Source of the DNA: Holacanthus passer
Lineage: Eukaryota > Chordata > Actinopteri > Pomacanthidae
DNA length: 64,000 nucleotides
Reading direction: 5' to 3'
Assembly: GCA_025331565.1 (NCBI GenBank)
Contig: JAFREQ010000062.1
Span: forward strand, 124,001-188,000
A program made the translations under genes and the position numbers. The notes beneath the pieces are model-generated. The model was given only the letters and a program-made list of their open reading frames with translations, searched no databases and had not been told where the DNA came from. Positions within the stretch are counted from its first letter, which is position 1, and each line of letters begins with the position of its first letter. Shown here piece after piece: positions 35,388 through 49,100 of this stretch.

Positions 35388-36592
35388 TGCTTCAAACCAA
35401 GACATCAATCTTTCTGATGTTGCCATTGAATCAACAAGTTTTCAATCTCTTTTAGCTATTTTTTAATTTGATGGTGTATTTATGTGCAACACAGAGCCTA
35501 TTTGCCTGTTGTGCATTCTTTGTTCTTCAGTTCAAGAATCTGGATTTCATGTTTGTGTTGTGTTTGGGATGTGTTGTCCTGCTGAAAGATGAGATCCTGA
35601 TCCATTAGTCTCTCACCTGTTCTCCCTTCACCTTGGACGTCCCAGATGACATCTGACCTGATTGGCTATCAGCAGGATGATTTGACGATGTATTTTGTTG
35701 CGTTCTGCTGATGTTTGTAATATCTTTTCTGTAGATTAGAGTTGTGTTGAAGTGTCCAGTGGTTCCTCTTAATCCGTCCACCAAATGGAAAGAATCATCT
35801 TCAGGTCTGATTCACTTCATTACTCAGGCTGCTTCTTTCTGGGTTTTTCAGTGATGACTATCCGTTACTGGCTGACTTTTTATCCTCATCGCAAACACGT
35901 TCCTCATTTTACACAATAAGACAACAAAGTGAAAATAAAACCAAGTAAAAATAGCAATGACAACAACAAACAACATATGTTTTAAAATGTTTTTGTCTTT
36001 CGTTTTTAATATGAGAAACAAATTGTTAAGGTCACTTTTTTTAATTGTCCAGTATCTTAATTGTTTTCCAAGATTGCAACAATCTTAAGACTGTCCAGTG
36101 AGTTTAGGTTTATTCTCTTTAAAAATAGTACAAGAAAGTGTTTGTTTCTTCTCTTCATCAAGTAGAAAACAGGTCATTGAAACAGGATTACAGTAAATTG
36201 GAGAAAATGATAAAGGGGTGAACCCCGGTCTGTGACATTAGGTAGAAAATGTCGGGTTAGCTTCTTCGCTCACGTTCATTGTGAACCTCTGAGGTGAGAG
36301 ATTATCATATTTTATTAACAGTAACAAAGGACATATAACACACTAACATTTTAAGCTGCAACCCTGTTCATCAACAGAGACGCAAACCATCTGCTTCTTT
36401 GAAAATCTCCTTCCCTGACTCACAGTAAAAGTTTCCCATAGGATCATTATATTTGTCCCTTACAGGAAACTTTACAGGAAGCAAACAGACATAAAGTGTG
36501 TTTGCTGCAAGATGTTAGAAAAATATGGTGCTAGTTTTAGGTTTTGCCATTACTGGCTAAATCTTAGTGAAGTGAAAGATGGTAGTGAACAT
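35388..36592. other. Region between the convergent RNase and calsequestrin genes
   Basis: No coding sequence is seen. The right part should be the 3' UTR of calsequestrin. TTTATT at 36311-36316 reads AATAAA on the - strand, about 280 bases after its stop, and is the best poly(A) signal. Confidence 0.45.
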
Positions 36593-36677
36593 TTATTCAT
36601 CGTCGTCGTCGTCATCATCATCGTCATCATCGTCGTCGTCGTCGTCATCATCGTCATCATCATCATCGTCGTCGTCG

Positions 36678-36718
<41 letters not shown>

Positions 36719-36719
36719 G

Positions 36720-36811
<92 letters not shown>

Positions 36812-39800
36812 GTCATCATCGTCATCATCATCATCATCATCATCTGGGTCGATCTTCCCAGAGAGAACGTCCTCAATCCACTGCTCGAGCTCGTCGGCTG
36901 AGGGCATGTCATCGCTGTCATCCATTTCCATCCACACGCTGTCGGCCTGCCAACAACAGGAACGCAAATATTTACAAAATGACAAAATCATCACCTAAAA
37001 AAACGTATTGAAATGCAGGATGATAAACTATTGATTGCAATTTAATGTGTTTTCTGTTGTGTAGTGTGTCGAACATCCGGATCGTGTCCCTGGATTCAAG
37101 AAAACTTGAATCCTTCTTTCCTTCTGTTTTTCATGTTAGGTTTTTGCCAGCAATGAGAAAGGTTGCTTACATCCTCAACATCGACCACACCAATCTGAGG
37201 AGAAGAGAGGTCGATACGGAAGGTCTTCTCCCAGTATGGCACCAGCTGAAAGTCAGATACAGACAGAGGGAAGCACATGGTTAGGTTTATATACCAGACT
37301 GCTCTAAATAACATGTGCCCACTTGTTGACGCACAGTTACAGGAATTCATACCAGGGGGAAGTTGTCAGGGTCGATCCAGATGATGCTGAGGTTGGGGTT
37401 GTCAGTGTTCTCGCGTGCCACCTCCTTCAAGATTTCCAGGAATTCAAAACCGTCTGAGGAAAAGTTCAGAGGTCAGGCACAGGTGGCCTAAAGCATCGGC
37501 CTGACATGTGATCGTATCAGTGCTTCAACTCTAAACAAAGAGGCGCAGAGGTAGAAATGTACCTGGGTCGTCTTCCTCAGCAAAGGCAACAATGTGCTCT
37601 CCGTCAATGTCGTCCTCCTGTGAACACAAAGAGGTGGACAAGACAACAACGTCCAATATTTCTGCTCGCTTGACTGACAAGAAATATACGTTTTAATGGA
37701 GAGAAAGAATTAGCATCGTTCAACCGATGCCTTTTGTTAGTGACAGAGAAACTTCAAAGCTCTTACCCAGATCTCATACATGCTGTGAGGCTCAAGCTTC
37801 CTCAGAGTGGGCCTGAAACATTCAGACATCGAAAATCAAATGTCATATTCCGGTGACTTCTAAGAAAAACTAATTTAAAGTAATTATATTGCTATTTCGA
37901 TTGTCCAGGAGTGGATCATGTAATGTCACCTGCAAAGGATTTATTGTTCGTCATGGATGTTATTAATGTTACCGTAGTGTCACGCAGGGTCTCACCTGTC
38001 GTGCTGTTCAATGTATTCAACAAGCTCAGACTCGATGTAGGGCTTTCCCGGAATGGTGACGGGTTCCTCCATGAATGGCTCGTAGAAATCGACTTCATTC
38101 AGCTTCAGCTTCAGCTTCTTGGCGATCTGAAATAATGCGAAGTGAAGAATCGGACAGAAAATACAAGGTTCCCAAGCTCATTTATACAATCTTACGTAAA
38201 GATAAATCCACACAGCGTTCAAACAGACAATTCAAACCTTGGGGTCAAATGTGGCAAAGAATTTGACGAAGGGGTGGAACTCCTCAGCAGCATCATCGTA
38301 CTCAATAAAATCTGGATGGAGAAAATCGGGAAAAAGTTTTTAACAGCATTTTCTTTTACAAACAACCCACTTGAAGCTCAATCTTTAGACCATCATCTTC
38401 AACCTACGTGGAGATTTCTCGCTCTTGAAATAGCCGACCAGCTTGATGACCTCGTCCATGTTGTAAAAACCCTTCAGCTCATGCTCGTTGTCGATGATCT
38501 CAACAGGGTCTTCAATCACCTGACGAGAGACAAGAGGCAAATATATGATGATTTTTAATAGTTTAGGGTGGACAAAATTTTACTGCGGTCAACATTACAA
38601 AAATGTACATCAGTCGTTTATATCAATACTAATATCTGGGTGTCAATATCTTCGCTGGTCGATCTTGTGTACAAATACTACAGTTAGGAATATGACTATC
38701 TGTGGATCCAATTGCCCTCTAAATTTTTCCTCCTCTGCCCCTCAGACAACCTGAGTCTGTCACCGGATCAAACCACAGTCTAAATTTAGCCACAGCACTC
38801 GGCACCGTCCCTCATCATTGACCATAAACTACTTACATCATAGAGGAACTCGACCAGGGTGTCGGAGGCCAGCTCTCCGTCGTACTCGATGATCTCATTG
38901 TCGGCAAAGATGTAGATGCTCTCCACCTCTTCCAGACCTGGCGAGAGACAAGTGTTGTTTCTACAGCCAAACAGTCATTCCAATTTTAGTATTATGCATA
39001 TTCATACGGAAAATTCAAGTGATTGATTCTGCAGCTTTTGGAAAACTTTAATTTGCTACAGTACTATTGGGAAATGTTTGCATTACTTGTACAGCACAGC
39101 AATAGTTTTTGTATTTTTAAAGTAGCATTACAAGTCTTGTTTTTGCAGTAAACCACCGAAATAGCTTGATAATGAAGGAATAATTTGTAGCCTCCACTTC
39201 ATCACTTCAGTAGGAACACTGCTGTTGAACTGCTGTTCGGATTATTTTTATTGCTCCATGTGTCATTTGGTAACAGCAGTGTAAAGATAGATTTATCACA
39301 GAGCTTTCTGTTTCCGGACTATGAGTGTGATAAATAAGTATAGGATATTATTGGATATGTCAGGGCACTTTCTTCACTCTTAAACTCGTGTGTTTGGGTT
39401 TACAGGGTCGGGTTTGGGTCACGGTTGACAGCTGTAGCACCTGTTGCTCTAAAGAAGCTGTGACATCTTCAGTCAACACTGGAGGGCAGAGTTGCTTCAT
39501 TTATTCTCTACACTCAGAACTATGTCCAATTTATTGCATTTAGCATGAACATATTTTTACACTTATTAGACTTATTAGTTAGTAGTTTTGTTTCGTCAGT
39601 TATGTATTAATTCATTTAAAAAAATCCACACACGTGCTCCTCGAAATTAGCAGATTAAAGTCGTATTTTTTCATTGCTGTATAAAGTGGTGCAAGAAATA
39701 TAAAGATGATGAATCAATAATCAGGTGTCAAACACCTGCACAGAAAAAACTAAATCTATTACACGACTGGAGACAGTTCGGTTTAAATGTTAATATATAT

Positions 39801-40119
39801 TATGGTTATATGTTTGAAAAAAGGCCTCTTTGTAAAATCTAGAGAATTTGCTGAGTTGTGAGATTGTGCAGAACTTTTTTTCACAGGATTTCATTTACAC
39901 TGAGCCAAAGATTTCTTTTCTCCTGCCATCATTGACAGTTAGGCTGTTTTCACCGACCCAGCTTCTTGGCAACAGCAGAGTCCTTCTTTTCATCCACCAG
40001 GCCGAACCCGATGTCCTCATCGTCAAGATCGTCCAGAACCTGGGCTGCAAGCTGGACACAGAGAGAGAGAGAGAGAGAGAGCGAGAGACAGAGAGAGAGA
40101 GAGAGAAAGAGAGAGAGAG

Positions 40120-40157
<38 letters not shown>

Positions 40158-43100
40158 TAAAGAGAAAGCTGGATTTAGTATCACATGAGCTCTGACTCTG
40201 ACTGATCTTAGAGATTCACTCATCTGTCCACGACAGGCTTTTCCTAATCTCAGAGCTCCATTAAAAACATACTTTCAGCTTCATTTACACGACTTAACCC
40301 CTTCAGAATCTCATATTAATTTCAAGGCCTTTAAAAGCAAAAGCATGGGATCGCTGCCTTGCACTTTCTAAATCTGAGTGAAACTGAAGCCAACAATTGA
40401 CAGCCCTCGTAGGCGGCGTGAGAAGAGCACGGACAGAACAAGAGGGGCAGAACTTGAGCCAACTATGTCGAAGGGGAAGAGACGCTGCGACAGGTGTCGC
40501 TGGAACGGAGAGGAGCTCACACTTTGCCAAAGTTAAGCAGCTGCATACATGCGCATACATATTTACACATAGTGTCAATACACAGATTTAAGCATATCTC
40601 TTATCTATAAACTGTGTTTCTCACAGTTAAAATGACTCACTGTCCATTCTTTGTCCGAATTCGTCCATTTTATTGCTTCTCCTCTCTACATTTTGTATGA
40701 AGTGCGTCAAGCGTTGGTGCAGTTTGCAAAGCAGATCACTTTAATAAGCCCCAGAAGCACAAATAGCTTGTACAGTATGAATCGTGTGGGATCGTGCGTG
40801 TGCTTCGTCGCTCTTCACCAGCAGTCTTTAATGCCATCCGTTCTTTTGGTCTCCGGAGTCCAGACGCATTAGCTCATGATTGGACCCAGCGCCAATTTTT
40901 CTCTAATCTAGTTAGGAGCATTGGCTGATTTCCCTTGAAACACTAAAGCAGGATAATCAGCATGTAACAGCTAATGGGAAAGGTTCCAATCAGGGTGAGG
41001 CTTCTTCTACTTTAAAGGGTAACTTCACCCAAATTAGAAATAATAGCATATTGTCTCGCTCCTGTTTCTGTCCAGCCGTGCAGATAGTTTCAGTTATGCT
41101 GAGCTTTGAGGAATAGTTCAGATGCCATCGTCATATCTGTCTGTTCAGTATGAAGCCAGTCTTCTGCGAGTCCTGTCATCTCTCCCTGCCAAGAAATAGT
41201 CCCGCACATAAATAACCCCATAAAGCCAGGAGGTATCACTTTTAGATTTTATTAATATATGGATTTAAGATAAGTTCATTTCCTTCTGGCTATAGCTTCA
41301 TATTGAAAGGACACATGTGACAGTGGTATCGATATGTGTCTTTGATTTATGTCCCACCACAATATCATGGAGGTGAATGGAATTTAATTTGAGCTTCTAA
41401 AATGAATTCTACAGACTTTGCTGTTTTCATTGAGACTAAGTCGTTTCAATTCAAATATTTCTCTCATGTACAAAAAAATTAATTACCACTCACTTCTGTT
41501 GGACTGAGGTGGTGGTTTCTTGATACAAAAACCAAAACTACCTGCAAGGTGAGACTGTTTTTGTGATTTGGGTGAAGCATCATGGTCATCGAGGGTTGCA
41601 TGAAGAAATGGGTGCGAGGTTGGATCAGATGGGAGCCTTTCTCAAACAATTCCCCTTTATCTCTCACAATTCAATCAGCTTGCTTTGGCACACGAAGCCA
41701 AAATCTAGACTCAAACGGGCACAGCTGGACTTTGAAAGCAGTTCAGTCTCCATTGGTCTGAGACGTCCGCTTGTCACGTTCATGGGTTTTAAACCAAACT
41801 GCAGTCAAGGAGAGGACGAGAACAATCAGCAGATTCTGCAGCAGCAGAGGAATCTGTGTTTCGCAGCCAGCTTTTACAGACACAAAGGGCAGACCTTAAC
41901 ATACCTGAAAGATAATTGCTGCTTGACTCGTGATCAACTGCAAGAAGAGGTAACGCTTTAGGGCAAAGCACAATAGTCACAGCCTCCAGGTTTACAACAA
42001 ATGGGAGTTTCCTTCACAGGAGACAGAATGGGTCCAAACTTAAACACTGAGATTGTACGAGGGCGATTACAGCCTCATTCAAACAGTTACACTTGACTTT
42101 AAGGTTCCTCTATTCAGAATTTATAAGCAACATACATACATTTGATGAATTACTATAACATCATAATAATTATTATAATAATTAACAAATATAAATACCA
42201 GGACATTTTCAAGTGTGCAATTTATTCAACAATAGTAACTTATAAAAATATATTTCATATTATTACAACTGTGTTTCACTATAATGTCATCCAACATTAT
42301 CTGTTTATAAACCACTACATTAATAAAGATAAATAGAATAAATGTATGAAATGTTTATATGCTGCTTATGAATGTTAAACAGGGGGACTTAAGGTAAAGT
42401 GTTGCAGTGCTGTCGTTACCTGAGGACCTCGATACCGAATGCATTTAAATTTGGGATCTTTATTATTATTATTATTATTAATAAAAAGATATTCTTTTTT
42501 TCTACAGTCCCATCCTCTGCTCTTCTTCTTCTTTCAACTTAGATAATACAAATGTCTTGGGGATATTTGTTTGATTTCTATCATCTCCAAAGATCAGTTC
42601 AGTCAGTTCCTCTATCGCCCGAGGTCCTGAGGTAACACCGGCACAATGTGAACACAAGAAATCAAATGTCACCAGTGATTGAATAATTAGGTGTTTCTTC
42701 ATCAAACACTGCCTGGAAGCAGAAGAATATCAAGTTACACAGACACACAACCATTTTAGAAACATGTTTTCTTAATTCTGCAATGAATGGGTTGAGTCAC
42801 ATTGATGAATTTTGCTGTGATGCAGACACTTTTTTTGACTTTGTGCTGCATGGAAATGACTCAGAGTGTAGTTTTGTATTTGTTTGCATGCTCTTCTGTC
42901 ACAGATTACAACAATCCCAAATCCCAAAAAGGTTTTCTTACAAAACAAAGAATCTTCTGCAGAAATCTCTAAAGCTCTGAAGAAGAGAAATGTCAAGACA
43001 ACACCAACAATACTAAAACAAAATTGAGTTGCCAGTAATTTTCAACTTGTTTGTCCAAAACTACTCCCCAGAGCTCGTCCTGCGTTGCCCCCGCCTCCCC

Positions 43101-46100
43101 CACAGGTCACAGCCATATTAGTAACACTGGGGTATTTATAAGAGAGGTGAAGTCGCGGGGTGGGAAGCAAAGCAGGGACTCCCACAGCAACCAACCAGCT
43201 ATATAAGGGCGTGTAAGAAAGCGTGTTGAGGAGCAGAAAAGAAAGCTGAGATCTGTTACATATAGAAAAGGGTGGTGGGGGGGGGGCTGATGAATGGAAG
43301 AAGACACTTGACACACGAGTTAACGCTTCACAGCCATCGTTTTTTCTCTCTGTCTTTGTGCACCATCTGGATATTTTGTCCTAACTCGGTCTCCCGACAC
43401 CCGTCCTCATCTGTCCCCTCGGCATCACGGCGCCAAGTTGAGAGGTCAGCAGTGTAATCGCTTGGCTCCATTTCCCGATGCCCAGTCGGTGTTGGCTTGT
43501 CAGGTGGCACGAGAAGAGGGCAGGGAGCCACGGCGACTTGTCAGAAACGTGCTCTGGGTCTCTTGGCTGTGGCACCGAGTGACGAGCTGGAAGAGGACGG
43601 CGGCTTCGCAGTGGAGGGGTCACATTTCTTGTAACGTAGCCGCCTGCTTAGTGCTCGATGCAGTTTAGCCAATATAATGTTTGCTTTGGTCTGAGTGGAT
43701 TTGAGTGGCAGGTGCCGGCACTGAAAACCTACTTTTGCAGGATCAACTCAACTTGAACAATGTCTCCAAAGGTTGTCGTTCTGTTGTTGTTGCTTCTCAG
43801 AAGTTGCCTTTACATTCATTAATTCGACAGATGCTTTAGCCCGGAGCTACACACAAATGAGGTGCGATCCAAACCACAGTGGATCAGGAAGAAGCCTCTG
43901 AGAAAAGCGCCACAGTTTCAAATTCCACCTGATATAAGTATAAAAATTGGCATCAGTGGCTCACTTTCAAAAGTTTGTATAAAAATTTGAATCACTCCTG
44001 CAACATGATCGACCTCCGCTCGGTCCGTTTGTGTCCTCAGTGTGTTCAGAAACACACAGCTTCCAGTCACCGCTGACGTGGTGTGATGTGTCTGTCCGAT
44101 GCTTATGAGCAGGATCAGTCAGGGGAGACAGAGGTTCAGTGTGTTGCTCTGGTCTGAACCGCAAGACGACGGCGCTGTATTTGTTGGCCTCTGATTGGTT
44201 TGGATCAATGATTCCTGCACCAGGTGCCAAGATCTCAGGACTTCAAAGTCACCGTCGCCAACGATCTGTCACATGGAATTATTTCATTTCCATTCTCCTC
44301 ACATACAGTCGGCTCTTTTTACTGCACCAATACTGAGACAACTCCTCTCACTGCTCACTTCTGGTCAACCAACACCGGTCAGGGATGAAATGATACACAG
44401 ACTGAGGTGAGATGGAAAGAGCAAACATGATTTCTCTTTAAACCCCGAAGTTCACTAAAACTGTCAATCAGGCCACCAAGACACATAATAGAAGAAAGGA
44501 GATCAACTTCTGAGACGTTTACCTTTTTTCATTTGAAGAGAGACATGAGGTTATGTGAAAGCAACTTATGGCTTCAGTGCTCATGCTTTAAGCGTCATCC
44601 CTCTCTGTGTAAACCACTCACCAGAGGAGATCCAGGACTTGACATACGTAAGCCTGATCTTTATATATTTATCCATCCACCCAGCAGTGACCTCCTTCAC
44701 TCCCTCTCCTCTGTGTCATTCACCCTGAATCACACATAGGCCAAAATAGACCATTAATGCCAGAGAGTCTTTTTGTCCGGTCGTTCCCATGCAGCCTCGT
44801 GCGTTTCTTAAGTGAACAACTTAGCGGTCGATGAGTCACGCGTTTGTATGTGTGCGTCACCTCGTGATGTCACTCAGCGAGAACCCAAACGCACACTCAG
44901 ACTGTAACAGCTTCCACGGCAGCTGCAGAGAAACAGCTTTGCTTTGAGCCTCGACGTCGTTAATGACAGCGTGTGAATATTCAGAGCTGTGAAGGGACTG
45001 TTGAACTGTGTCGGAGAAGAGCTTTTTCTTATGCCTTAAATACAGGGAAACTAATGACCTTGCGTGTTACAAGTTTGATCCAAACTTTCCAAAAACAATC
45101 CATGTGATCTTCCAGGCAGCCTTTGGTTTCCACTTCAATGTTATAAAATGCAACTTACAGAGATATGAAACATGTTTGAGATGTAGTAGATAATAAAAAT
45201 GTGAATTGACTAAGAGCACAAACATACAACCAACAAAAAGCAGCAAAGTCACACAATCATCGTTCTCACATTTTCTCTAACATCTGTTCCGCTACCTGAA
45301 AAACTGCTGAACGTACAAAACGGAGGAGCATTAAAAGGTTTTCAAAGCAGCAAGATTTCCCATCATCCTGTGTGAGCAAGCGTCCTGGGATCTGAGCAAA
45401 CTCAGAAGTTCAGACAGCTTTCCCCCCGGCCAGATAATAAATTAATAATGGCTGCTGTAACACATCAGGACGTTCTCCGCCGACGTTCTGTTACATAACA
45501 CTGCGCCGGGGTGGTCATGAAAGATTCAGATCCAACACACACTCCGCCACCAGCTCGAGTAGCTGCACTTGGACGGAGACGATCCAGGATTTTGCACAGA
45601 GATGAGATGTTTCTGAATGACTGTTTTCAGAAACTGTAAATCTAAATCTCGTCCTCTGATTCTTTCAACTTACTATTTCCACTTTTGCATGATGCAACAC
45701 GGGCTCATGGGAGATGTGATCAAATGCACGGAGGACTACTAGAAATCTCACATGAGCCGATTCACTGCAACACATTGTGAGGGCAGAAGTGTCTGAGACC
45801 ATGTGTGAATGACTCACTTCGACAACAACGAGCCGTTTCAGCAACATGTCACACAGCAATCGATCCACTCAAGAGTCCGTCCTGTACATGTCGAGCAAAG
45901 ATGTATTTGACTCAGGTTATTTGGATTGAATGCAGATGGGCAGCTAATATTCAGAGTGGCTGTGTTGTACTAATCGACAATGAACATGCTTTACTCACAA
46001 TAGCATGAGTGATGTTACATTTGAGCGTCCCAGTAAACCGGAGATTTGAATAGTACAAAACGATCAATAATCAGTAAATTATTAGTAACGCCTAACACAT

Positions 46101-49100
46101 TAAAGGGTAATTTTCTAATAGGAACAAACAGTTTTGGATTTGGTCCAGTAGATCTTCTCGGCCGACAGCCACAAAACTGGCTGCGACATAAAAGTGCTTG
46201 TTCTTGTTCAGATGGTTATTCTACATATCTTGCAGCATCATGGAAAAGTTCTCTACAGATATAAACCCTTTTTTTTAAAAGAGTAAGAGCCTTTTTATTT
46301 GACAGTGATATCGCTCTGTTCAAATCCACCAGACTGCTTGTGTTAGCGTGTGACTTCGAGGTTTTAAAGAGTTCAAGTCACACAATAACACAGTTAATTA
46401 GCTAATATTAGACACATCATCATATAAACATCATATCTGCACCTGAAATGTTGAGCAGCGACATCAGGCCACATATATAGTTGAATATTTGCAGGAAATA
46501 GGAAGAACATTGAATGACTGCGAACGTTTTAATAAAGTACATTCAGTTACACATGCTGACGTAAACTGCTCTCTATTCCAGTCCATCGCTCTGTGGAGCG
46601 AAGATGTAAGTCGGGGTTTCATTTTTCATGCTGCACCTTGATCCCCTGCGTTTCCTTGACATTTTTCTCCAATGAATAAGTGATATGAAGACGTTCCCTG
46701 ATACAGATAACGGAGGAGGAGAAAAGAACATTCAGGAGGAAAAGTAAAAAGAAATGGATGTTGAGGGAGAAAGCGAGCGCAGCAGGATCATTTATAAAAT
46801 ATTATGTACAGCAAGAAAGTAGGCAGACGGTAACACACTGTGTCACATGGTGCAAATACAGTTCAAGTCCCTCTGTTCTAGTCATTTCATATTTTCAGTT
46901 ACAGTCATTTCACACAACATCGCAGGAGATCGACGTTCGTTTCCGTGAGTCGACATTGTTTTTCTAAACCGTGACCTCCATCTGCATCATGACCTGGATC
47001 TGAGGGGGATGGAGGAAGTGGGCGTTGAGGAGGCACGTGGAGATCTTCTATGGAAAGATGCAAATGACTTATGACTATTTCAAGTATCCTTTTAATGCTA
47101 TATATTTTTCCTTTACATTTCGCTTCCATGTATGTATCCATGTCAGCATCAATTGTAAAAAAGGAAAAACGTTCAGCTCAGATGTTTTGACTCACTTTGT
47201 GCCTTATTTTCTAGACTCACATGTCGGCAGCAGTAACAGTTTAAACTTCTGCATCCAGAAATCCAGCCGCCATCATGTTCACGCTGCCCACGCTGCTGTT
47301 GCTTTATACCAAATTCGATGGGCTTTTAAACTCTGCCTACTCTCTGTGGACGCTGCAGAAAGGTGCGCATGCTGAAGAGCAGAATTTCATTTGGGAGTTC
47401 GTTGACATGATCCTCTCTATCGCAGCCGCACTTCAGATCCAGGCCGAGAGCAGTCAACAGCTGCTCGATGCAGCGCCGGCGATGAGAAAGCCATTAAGTG
47501 TTTTTACCAAACCAGATTGCAGATGTGCTCTGTGGAGGCCGATTATGAAAATTCACAACGCTATTCATCTGCAGAGAGGGGCTTGCTTCCACTGTGATTA
47601 TACTCTAAAATGCATTTTACAAAATCATACAAAATATCTATATTCATCTACCTCAACAAGGGTGATGAGGTGATTTCAAGCCTGGTCGAGTCTTGGTGCA
47701 ATAAATGAAATGAATGAATGAATGAGTGGCAGTGAATCAGGCAGCAAAATAAATCATGAAGGCAAAAGCTTCTGTTATTAATCCTCATCCAACAACAGGT
47801 GGTTTCACTCTGACCAGAAAACAAACCTCTCTTCATCAGCCCTGATGAGACGTCACCAAGGACACTTCATCTAAACATAACTGCTTCCACATTTAATGAC
47901 CTCACATCTGACAAATTAGGTCTTAATTTAGTGCTGCGCTCACACTGTTAATTGGGGAGTGATGAAGAGGAGGTCCGTCGAGACGTGATCTCACACAACT
48001 TGACCACGGTGTCACTTAAAGGAGGGGAATGTTCAGTATTGACAGCTGTGCTGCTCGAATCAGTAAAAGTAAAACTGACATTCGAGTGAATCCTGGAGGA
48101 AACGAAGCGACTCGAAGCTGAAGCACCTCGTCCAGAGTTCACGAGGTGAAGGGCCCGCGGGGACTCGGCCCGGTCCAAGATAACTTGTGGTAATGAGATC
48201 CGATTACGCATTCTGGACGTGGGGCGACAATGTCTGCCACTTGAAATCAGAGTTAGTGAGAGGTGTCTGGCTTCCTGTCAGTTCACAGGTCGTTGCATGG
48301 GGAGTTAATTGTGACCCTGATTCACAGGAATTACACTTTGAGTCCGCGGAGAGTTGCGAAGCTGGCTCATTTTGTTCTCTGTTGACGGCAGCAGCAGGAA
48401 GCCTTGAAGAGCCTGACAGAGTTTTCAATAGTCTGACTTCTAACAACATGAGCCATTGACCTTTCTCACTGTTCCTGTGACAGCTTTTCCATACTCACAT
48501 GGCACATACACACTTTGCCACTCAAAACTCGCTAACTTCTGGAGTAATGGGTCCTTGATTTTTCATTTCTGGCCTCTGACGTGACTGTCAACTGAAAGCA
48601 CTTTTTCCAGCTGCCTCATTTAAAAAACAAGAATCTCATAAAAGGGTGATGGTCGTATTCGTGACGTAACGGTGGAGCAAATGATCAAGTCCTTTAACAA
48701 GCGTCTGATTCAGATTAGCAAACTGGGAGTGAGTCAAGGCTGCACACAGAGCAAATGCCATCATAAACTAGTAGCAAGTTAACGTTTGTGCAGATACAGT
48801 AACTAAATGGCAGCAAAACTCCTTTTGTGTTTTTCTTATTATTGTTATTGCTCTTCTTGCTGAGACAGTTTGGAGAAAAGGTCAATTACAGCCACACATT
48901 AAAAAAATTATTAACATAATCCCAAAGTATTTTCTCAAAAACACAACTTAGTAAGCAAGAGTCATTAGGATGCATAATTCATCTATAAGTCTGAGTTTGG
49001 AAATAAGCTTTTTATATGCATTTATATGTGTTCTAATATTGAACATTAAAGTAAAGTCCTGTTTTATTGAATCCAGAGGAGCATCTAGCTGTGGCCATCG

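Noticed and set aside
36512..36998. + strand frames of poly-Ser, poly-Ile/Val and - strand poly-Met over the trinucleotide repeat
   Set aside because: These are other frames of the calsequestrin poly-Asp repeat.
40014..40223. Arg/Glu and Ser/Leu frames at the 40.1-kb GA repeat
   Set aside because: Here the GA tract is intronic, just before a calsequestrin acceptor, unlike the coding tract in gene F.
43381..43668. Possible small gene in a GC-richer block of casq intron 1
   Set aside because: Frames are open on both strands, as expected from composition. No motif, splice pattern or start context stands out.
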